From assembly GCA_044356305.1 (NCBI GenBank), contig JBIKWM010000035.1, forward strand, positions 1-31,622: a stretch of 31,622 nt of DNA, in the 5' to 3' direction. The notes beneath the pieces were generated by a model. The model ran no database searches, had not been told where the DNA came from, and worked only from the letters and a program-made list of their open reading frames with translations. Source of the stretch: JBIKWM01 sp044356305. GTDB taxonomy: Bacteria > Bacteroidota > Bacteroidia > UBA10329. A program made the translations under genes and the position numbers. Below are positions 1-5,594 of this stretch, one piece after another; the first letter of the stretch is position 1, and each line of letters begins with the position of its first letter.

Positions 1-363
1 TACAGCGTGATGATAGCGATGTTTGCTGACGGGGTGTATGTATTCAAGCAGAATGCCGCAAGGAGGAACCGCTTCGTGTTCTCGACTGTGCTTGAGCTGA
101 TACGTGGGTCTGCGACCCCGATCAAAACCTTTGTGGTTGAGGCCAATGATAAAAAGCAAGTTGACAGGGTGGTTGCCAACTCGAAGGTGACAAACACAGG
201 AACCACTGTGCTTTGGGTGGAGAAAGGAATGGTGGATGTGAAAGGGCCAGCGGCTGTGGAACTGATGCCTGAATCGGAAATGGTAACCCCGGGACCTGAA
301 ATAACCGTGTTCAACGAGGAAGCTGTTGATGGCGAGTTTGAAGCAAGAGTTGTTGTTGATTGA
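1..363 (+). CDS. Hypothetical protein, 5'-truncated by window edge
   Basis: An open frame runs from the first base of the window to a TGA at 361-363. Because the frame is open at base 1, the true start may lie upstream; GTG at 7 and ATG at 10 are only the first starts visible. I do not recognise the family. The visible part has a hydrophobic start (VMIAMFADGVYVF), a basic stretch (ARRNR), then a soluble, Val/Glu-rich tail ending EARVVVD. No catalytic motif is evident. A good intrinsic terminator follows about 20 bp after the stop. The last 42 bases of the gene are copied in the adjacent tandem duplication, so a second truncated gene end lies at 506-547. Expression as a gene is likely but its function is unknown. 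Confidence 0.5.
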   Translation, partial: YSVMIAMFADGVYVFKQNAARRNRFVFSTVLELIRGSATPIKTFVVEANDKKQVDRVVANSKVTNTGTTVLWVEKGMVDVKGPAAVELMPESEMVTPGPEITVFNEEAVDGEFEARVVVD

Positions 364-382
364 TGATGAGTGAATGTGGATT

Positions 383-415
383 TGAAAAGCCCTGCCGCGA
401 GGCGGGGCTTTTTGT
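383..415 (+). terminator. Rho-independent terminator after first gene
   Basis: The stem AAAAGCCCTGCC pairs with GGCGGGGCTTTT through one G-T pair, closed by a GCGA (GNRA) loop and followed by a T-run. It lies about 20 bp after the TGA at 361-363. Confidence 0.85.
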
Positions 416-566
416 AGATCGCGCGGAGGGAATGAATAAGGATAATAGGATGAGGATGCCAGAGGCAGAGAATGAACCACTCGCAAGATGCGAGCGGTGG
501 GGGGGGCTGTTGATGGCGAGTTTGAAGCAAGAGTTGTTGTTGATTGATAGTGAGTGAATGTGGATT

Positions 567-597
567 TGAAAAGCCCTGCCGAAAGGCGGGGCTTTTT
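567..597 (+). terminator. Duplicated rho-independent terminator
   Basis: This is the second-copy version of the terminator at 383-415. It has the same stem, but the loop is GAAA rather than GCGA, so it is still a GNRA loop. It follows the duplicated gene end at 506-547 and would stop any read-through. Confidence 0.75.
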
Positions 598-695
598 GTG
601 AATTGCATGGAGGGAGTGAAAAGGGGATTGAGAAAGGATGCCAGAGGCAGAGAATGAACCACTCGCAAGATGCGAGCGGAGGGGGGGTACAACGG

Positions 696-869
696 ATGCT
701 GACCAATTGTAAGGCCGAGGTTGTGTTTGTCACTGCCTTTCTGAACCGGGTCAAATTCAGGCAGTATGTGGCTGAAATTGCTTGGGAGACCGAGGTCTGG
801 ATAGCCGATAATCCGGATCATCTGGTCCATTTCAACGGAGATAAGTTTCTGGGACCATACCGGACTTAA
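696..869 (+). pseudogene. C-terminal remnant, possible BsuBI/PstI-type restriction endonuclease
   Basis: A 57-codon open segment follows immediately after the second repeat unit. Its translation reads as the C-terminal end of a larger enzyme: AEVVFVTAFLNR, then EIAWETEVWIADNPDHLVHF, then NGDKFLGPY just before the stop. From memory this pattern resembles the end of type II restriction endonucleases of the BsuBI/PstI family; the family name is an inference. Intact members are several hundred residues, so at least four fifths is missing. No cognate methyltransferase lies nearby. The frame stays open upstream through the repeat to an ATG at 603, but that sequence is repeat-derived. The segment is most likely a dead fragment left by deletion or recombination at the repeat boundary. 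Confidence 0.5.
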
Positions 870-1215
870 GAATCGAAGGGCGGTTGTTTACTGTCCCCGC
901 CCAATCAAGTTTTCCAGCCCCCCGCCCCCTCAAGCATCCCTCAGCCTCACTTGGTCGCTCCTTTAGTGTAGCGGTTTGCAACCGCGGGCAAAAGGAAATG
1001 CAGTGGCCCTTTTTGCCCCCCTTGATCTGCTGACAACCTGATCTGCTGTGTCCTGTAACCTGTTTCCTGTAACCTCTGACTCTCCCCCTTGCTCGCTCAA
1101 TCATCCGGCCCGGCCCAGCGCCTTGGCCTCAAGCCCGCTCTTCAATAAGTCAACGATCGGATAAACCCAGCGCGGCTGCGTGTGTTCCTTTGGGCACCTT
1201 AAAACCCGCAAGCGC
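870..1215. other. Gene-free stretch with REP-like hairpins and short direct repeats
   Basis: I find no convincing gene in these ~346 bp. A perfect hairpin GCGGTT-TGC-AACCGC lies at 971-985, followed at once by a second imperfect one (GGGCAAAAGG pairing with CCTTTTTGCCC) at about 986-1018. Short direct repeats follow: TGATCTGCTG at 1023-1032 and 1039-1048, and CCTGTAACCT starting at 1052 and 1066. The paired hairpins resemble REP-type palindromic elements, but only one copy is visible here, so the assignment is tentative. Confidence 0.4.
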
Positions 1216-3543
1216 ATGATGACCCGCATTGTTGTAGTACTGGTGGCCCTGTGGCTGCCCTGTGTGGCCCAGGCCCAACAGGCCCTGAACATGACCCTGC
1301 TGGGGCAGGTGCCCTACAATGACCAGCTGAGTGCGCTGCGCGGGGTGGCGCACAACGGCCGCGAGTATGCGGTGGTGGGCACGTACCAAGGGTTGAGCTT
1401 TGTGGATGTGACGGACCCGGCCAATCCGGTGGAGGTGTATTTCCACCCTGGGCCGCAGAGCATCTGGCGCGAGCCGTACACCTACAACGGCCACGCCTAC
1501 ACGGTGAGCGAGGGCGGTGCGGTGGGCCTGCAGATGATAGACATGGGTCCGCTGCCGGGCGGGAGCATAACGACCACGGGAGAGTATCATGGCACCAATT
1601 TCCCCTTCAACACGGGCCACACGATGTTCATAGACGAGAACGGGGTGGCGTACATCTTCGGCAGCGACTATGGGGTGGGCGGGGCGATATTCCTGGACCT
1701 GAGCGACCCGATGAACCCGGTGGAGCTGGGTGTGTGGGACCAGTATTACATACACGATGGCTATGTGCGCAACGACACGCTGTGGGCCGCGTGCATACAG
1801 AACGGGATAGCGGCCATGGTGGATGTGAGCGACAAGCAGAACCCGCAACTGATAACCACGTGGCAGACCCCGAGCGCCTTTACGCACAACATCTGGCCGA
1901 GCACGGATGGGCATTATGCCTTTACGACCGATGAGGTGAGCTCGGCCTACGTGACAGCCTACGACATATCGGACCCGCAGAACGTGGTGGAGGTGGACCG
2001 CATAAACCACATTTTGAGTGTGGGTGTGATACCGCACAACACGCACTATATGAGCAACGGGTTCCTGGTGACATCGAACTACCGCGATGGGGTGACGATA
2101 GCGGATGTGACGGACCCGACCAACATGATCACCTCGGGGTGGTATGACACGAGTCCGCTGGAGGGCGATGGTTTTAACGGTGTGTGGGAGGCATGGCCCT
2201 ATCTGCCATCGGGCAACATACTGGCGGGCGACATGGAGGAAGGGCTGTTCATACTGGGGGTTGATTATGTGCAGGCGGCACGGCTGGTGGGCAATGTGAC
2301 GGATATCCTGACCTCTGCACCGCTGAGCAACGTGTCGGTGACGCTGGTGGGACCAACGACCAATACCACCACGGACATATTCGGTCATTACTCCACGGGA
2401 TATGCGGTGGCGGGCACCTACTCGCTGCTGTTGCAGAAGGCGGGATATCTGGACCTGACCTTGAACGGGATAGTGCTGACCAACGGCCAGACGGTGGTGG
2501 CCGATGCGCAGATGACGCCCGCGCAGTCATTTAACCAGAGCTTCCATGTGAATGATGCCTTCAGTGGCAGCCCGATAGCGGGTGCCATGGTGCATGTGGT
2601 GAATGCGCAGTTTGACCTGGCATCGACCACCGATGCCTCGGGCAATGTGCTGTTTGACCCGTTCTATGCCGGGCAGTATGAGATACAGTATGCCAGTTGG
2701 GGCCATGTGGAGGGATGTGTGACCGTGAACATAGACCTCACCACGGGCAACCAGACCTTTACGATGGAGCCGGGCTATGCGGACCATTTCAATTTCGACC
2801 TGGGTTGGACCACAGATGGGTCGGCCACGGCCGGGGCGTGGGAGCGGGGAGTGCCGGCCGGCACGAGCTTTAACGGGGCGGCCAGCAATCCGGGCACGGA
2901 TGCCACAGGCGATTGTGGCACCATGGCCTACGTGACCGGCAACGGTGGCGGTGCGGCAGGCGATGACGATGTGGACGGGGGCGATGCGGTGCTGACATCG
3001 CCCGTGTTTGATGTGAGCGCGGGTTACACCAACCCGGGCATCATGGTGCGCACGTGGTTCTTCAATGCCGGGGGCAGCGGTGCACCCAACGATGCGCTCA
3101 ACTATCAGCTGCTTGCCAATGGCACATGGGGCGCCAGTAATACCGTTCCGGCCGGTGAATGGGACGAGATGATCATCCCCATAAGTGCCGGTGTGACGCA
3201 GATACGCTTTGCCACAGCCGATAACGAACCCGGGCACCTGGTGGAGGCGGGCATCGATTTTTTCAGGATCATAGAGATGGAGTCGGTGGCCGATGCACAG
3301 CCCATTGTGTGGAGCATGGCCCCGAACCCGAGCACCGATGGCCGTATAGCTGTGAGCCTGATGGATGCCGTACCGGCCACACTGACCGTGACCGATGCTG
3401 CGGGCCGCAGGGTAGGGGCCACGTACATGCTGCAACCGGGCACCAATGCCATAGACCTTGGGCTGCGTGCGGGGCTGTACCTCATACAGGTGTCGCGCAG
3501 GGGCCAGACCACGGTGAACAGGTTGGTGATAAGCGGCCGCTGA
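1216..3543 (+). CDS. Secreted choice-of-anchor-B protein with T9SS sorting domain
   Basis: This 775-residue protein is predicted to be secreted. I place the start at ATG 1216 (or 1219) because a signal peptide follows directly (MMTRIVVVLVALWLPCVAQA); the frame extends to an earlier ATG at 1180, but that would bury the signal. Residues about 25-350 contain five LVIVD-like repeats (for example GLSFVDVTDPANPVEV and FLDLSDPMNPVEL), typical of the choice-of-anchor B family, which probably forms a propeller. Two carboxypeptidase-regulatory-like beta-sandwich domains follow at about 355-435 and 440-520, then a lectin-like segment. The last ~75 residues (MAPNPSTDGRIAV to LIQVSRRGQTTVNRLVISGR) form a type A T9SS sorting domain, so the protein is likely exported by the Por system and attached to the surface or released. 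Ile is mostly encoded by ATA. No Shine-Dalgarno or clear promoter is visible. Confidence 0.92.
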   Translation: MMTRIVVVLVALWLPCVAQAQQALNMTLLGQVPYNDQLSALRGVAHNGREYAVVGTYQGLSFVDVTDPANPVEVYFHPGPQSIWREPYTYNGHAYTVSEGGAVGLQMIDMGPLPGGSITTTGEYHGTNFPFNTGHTMFIDENGVAYIFGSDYGVGGAIFLDLSDPMNPVELGVWDQYYIHDGYVRNDTLWAACIQNGIAAMVDVSDKQNPQLITTWQTPSAFTHNIWPSTDGHYAFTTDEVSSAYVTAYDISDPQNVVEVDRINHILSVGVIPHNTHYMSNGFLVTSNYRDGVTIADVTDPTNMITSGWYDTSPLEGDGFNGVWEAWPYLPSGNILAGDMEEGLFILGVDYVQAARLVGNVTDILTSAPLSNVSVTLVGPTTNTTTDIFGHYSTGYAVAGTYSLLLQKAGYLDLTLNGIVLTNGQTVVADAQMTPAQSFNQSFHVNDAFSGSPIAGAMVHVVNAQFDLASTTDASGNVLFDPFYAGQYEIQYASWGHVEGCVTVNIDLTTGNQTFTMEPGYADHFNFDLGWTTDGSATAGAWERGVPAGTSFNGAASNPGTDATGDCGTMAYVTGNGGGAAGDDDVDGGDAVLTSPVFDVSAGYTNPGIMVRTWFFNAGGSGAPNDALNYQLLANGTWGASNTVPAGEWDEMIIPISAGVTQIRFATADNEPGHLVEAGIDFFRIIEMESVADAQPIVWSMAPNPSTDGRIAVSLMDAVPATLTVTDAAGRRVGATYMLQPGTNAIDLGLRAGLYLIQVSRRGQTTVNRLVISGR

Positions 3544-3633
3544 CCGTGACCATGCCGATCATTGCATCGGAATGTGCTCCTTTGCGCCTCTTGATTTTGA
3601 GGGGGGAAGATTTTTCGGACTAATTTCACATCA

Positions 3634-4698
3634 ATGATATCAGAGGCAGCCATAGCAGTAGAGCGTGTCCGCACGAGTCGGATCAGCGAAGTTGACTTTA
3701 GCGACATCCCTTTCGGGCGCGTGTTCTCCGATCACATGTTCAGTGCCGAGTACCGCAACGGAGAGTGGACCGACCTGCAGATAATGCCCTACCAGCGCAT
3801 CGACCTGAGCCCTGCGTGCCTGGCGCTGCATTACGGCCAGACCATATTTGAGGGGATGAAGGCCTACAGGAATGCCGATGGGGAGGTGCTGATGTTCCGC
3901 CCCCGCGACAACTTTGACCGGCTGAACCGCTCGGCCCGCAGGATGTGCATGGCCGAGATACCCGTGGACCTGGCCATCGGGGCGCTGCGCGAGCTGCTCA
4001 GGGTCGATTCGGAATGGGTGCCCCGCAGCCAGGATGCCTCGCTCTACATCCGCCCGTTCATGTTTGCCAGCGATGAGTTCATTGGCGTTAAACCCAGCGA
4101 GCGCACGCGTTTCATCATCTTCACCTGTCCGGTGGGGCCGTACTACAGCACCCCGCTGAGGCTGTGCACCGAGACCCATTACTCGCGGGCGGTGCAAGGG
4201 GGCACGGGCACGGTAAAGGCGGGGGGCAATTATGGCGGGGCCCTATGGCCGGCCAAGCAGGCGCAGGACCGCGGCTACCATCAGCTGCTATGGACCGATG
4301 CGGCCGAGCACCGCTACGTGGAGGAGTCGGGCACCATGAACGTGATGTTTGTGATTGACGGCACCATTGTGACGCCCATGCTCACCGATACCATCCTGGC
4401 CGGCATAACGCGCGACAGCGTGCTGCGCCTGGCCCGCGACCTGGGCTACCGCGTGGAGGAGCGCAGGGTGAGCGTGCAGGAGATAGTAGAGGCCGCTGAG
4501 GCCGGCCGCCTGGACGATGCTTTCGGGGTGGGCACCGCGGCCACCATCGCCCCTGTGGAGCTGATAGGCCACAACGGCATAGACCATGTGCTGCCTCCGG
4601 TGGCCGATAGAAAGGTGTCGGCCCATCTGCTGCAGGAACTGAACACCATCCGCTACGGCAACCGCCCCGACCCATATGGTTGGGTGACCAAGATCTGA
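3634..4698 (+). CDS. ilvE: Branched-chain amino acid aminotransferase
   Basis: This enzyme transfers the amino group between glutamate and the 2-keto acids of Leu, Ile and Val, using pyridoxal phosphate in the cytosol. The 354-residue length matches the longer (type II) bacterial/eukaryotic BCAT class. Visible family signatures are LALHYGQTIFEGMKAYR (about 63-79), the cofactor-binding lysine in GTVKAGGNYGGAL (Lys195), the YVEESGTMNVMFV segment and the C-terminal GVGTAATIAPV loop. ATG at 3634 is a sensible start because the N-terminus is full length. The gene sits 90 bp after the secreted protein and 5 bp before a small lipoprotein gene, so it probably shares a transcript with the latter. No other ilv or leu gene is in the window. 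Confidence 0.96.
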   Translation: MISEAAIAVERVRTSRISEVDFSDIPFGRVFSDHMFSAEYRNGEWTDLQIMPYQRIDLSPACLALHYGQTIFEGMKAYRNADGEVLMFRPRDNFDRLNRSARRMCMAEIPVDLAIGALRELLRVDSEWVPRSQDASLYIRPFMFASDEFIGVKPSERTRFIIFTCPVGPYYSTPLRLCTETHYSRAVQGGTGTVKAGGNYGGALWPAKQAQDRGYHQLLWTDAAEHRYVEESGTMNVMFVIDGTIVTPMLTDTILAGITRDSVLRLARDLGYRVEERRVSVQEIVEAAEAGRLDDAFGVGTAATIAPVELIGHNGIDHVLPPVADRKVSAHLLQELNTIRYGNRPDPYGWVTKI

Positions 4699-4703
4699 TC
4701 ATC

Positions 4704-5069
4704 ATGAAAGTACTTTCCCTGCCTCTGCTGTTTGCTGCGCTGTCGGCACTCGCTGCGTGTTCGCATTGCGAGCTGTGCGAGATAAAACAGAAAGAGACCG
4801 CGCTTGTCGTGCTCACCGACCACGAGATATGCGGCACCAACGATGCGCTTGATGACGAGAAGTCTGGGCTTGATGAAAATTACAATTGCATAGAGTGCAT
4901 TGTGAATACCACCAGCGGCCCGGCCAGTAGCGGATACCACTGTGGCGACCGCACCTTCACTGACAGTCTGGAGGCGGCTGTGCGCAACGGTGCCCTGGCC
5001 GCGGGCTATACCTACGACTGTGCCTTTTTTCGCGACACCCTTGAGGTGGTCTGCGTGTTGAAGGATTGA
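4704..5069 (+). CDS. Small cysteine-rich lipoprotein, unknown function
   Basis: I do not recognise this 121-residue protein. The start at ATG 4704 is chosen because it gives a classical lipoprotein signal: MKVLSLPLLFAALSALAAC with Cys19 as the lipidated residue. The mature part begins CSHCELC and contains eight further cysteines, an unusual density suggesting several disulfides or metal binding outside the inner membrane. No known domain is evident. The start lies 5 bp after the ilvE stop, which suggests cotranscription, although a link to amino acid metabolism is not obvious. Over 500 bp without a gene follow. Confidence 0.72.
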   Translation: MKVLSLPLLFAALSALAACSHCELCEIKQKETALVVLTDHEICGTNDALDDEKSGLDENYNCIECIVNTTSGPASSGYHCGDRTFTDSLEAAVRNGALAAGYTYDCAFFRDTLEVVCVLKD

Positions 5070-5594
5070 TTAAGTGATTCCCCGGAATTGCATGAGTTAT
5101 CCTCGCGCTTGATTACCCTATTCATCCTTTTGTCTTGATACAAAAGGATCAAAAAATCAAGGCTGGTGGACATTTCCCTGCGAAACTTGGGGACGGTCGC
5201 TTCCGCGCGTTCCGGGCCGTTCGGAAGACCTCACTCAACGGAACGCTTCCTGTAGGCTCGCGCACGCTCCCTTACCCCGGTTTCGCAACGGGAAATGTCC
5301 AAGGCCGCATGGCGAACTGCTCTTACATCACCGTCACATGAAAAGCCTAACGGGTAAGACTGCGGGAAATCAATTTGATCAGAGCTTCTTTTTACCATCA
5401 CCGTTTATGCGGTGCATCGGACCCTGCATCGGGTTGATGAGAACCGGCCAAAGGGATGAGGCCACGGTAGGCGGTGGCCAATCGCATTATCCATCGCAGT
5501 CGGTGAGTAAATAAGGGAAAACCTGTTGCGATAGGGTTTGCAAAGCCCATTGCGCCCATGCATTTTTGCGTGCCCCTGACCAGAGGGAGGCAGG
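5070..5594. other. Long gene-free intergenic region
   Basis: This 525-bp stretch separates the lipoprotein from parC. The left part contains the structured element at 5124-5300. The rest (5301-5594) shows a small hairpin near 5398-5413 (CACCG-TTTATG-CGGTG) and a purine-rich GAGGGAGGCAGG just before the parC start. A 68-codon open frame at 5135-5341 runs straight across the inverted repeat and looks spurious. Confidence 0.6.
5124..5300 (+). ncRNA. Candidate structured RNA or dispersed structured repeat
   Basis: A perfect 10-bp hairpin (ATCCTTTTGT / ACAAAAGGAT, loop CTTGAT) lies at 5124-5149. The segment ATCAAG at 5156-5161 is the exact complement of its loop, so an H-type pseudoknot is possible. 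Next, the arm 5168-5192 (GGACATTTCCC then GCGAAAC) pairs with 5275-5300 over about 24 bp, with a 2-base bulge and two T-G positions that form G-U wobbles only in plus-strand RNA. Inside that loop, CTTCCG (5200-5205) can pair with CGGAAG (5222-5227), and GCGTTCCG (5207-5214) with CGGAACGC (5239-5246); these two stems cross, so they form a pseudoknot or exclude each other. It could be an ncRNA, a leader, or a dispersed repeat without function. Confidence 0.45.

Larger units (their letters stand above)
322..687. repeat. Two-copy tandem direct repeat, ~183 bp per unit
   Basis: Unit 1 is about 322-505 and unit 2 about 506-687. Each begins with the same 42 bases encoding AVDGEFEARVVVD and a stop, then an intrinsic terminator, a variable middle, and an almost identical end that includes a small hairpin (CTCGCA-AGA-TGCGAG at 480-494 and 662-676) followed by a G-run. 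Differences are concentrated in the middle of the unit, while both ends stay nearly identical. Unit 1 overlaps the real 3' end of the upstream gene; unit 2 carries only a copy of that end without a start. The simplest reading is duplication of a gene end plus its terminator. Confidence 0.85.

Noticed and set aside
322..687. CRISPR array
   Set aside because: Only two long units with no short regularly spaced repeats or spacers.
311..754. 147-codon minus-strand ORF with internal sequence repeats
   Set aside because: Its repetitive protein sequence is the translated tandem duplication; there is no independent evidence of coding.
1150..2388. 412-codon minus-strand ORF
   Set aside because: It is antisense to the secreted protein, is Arg/His-rich and matches the pattern of a shadow frame in GC-rich coding DNA.
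5135..5341. 68-codon ORF in the intergenic region before parC
   Set aside because: It runs through the inverted repeat and its composition follows the palindromic arms; no start context or protein-like motif. It is better explained by the structured element.
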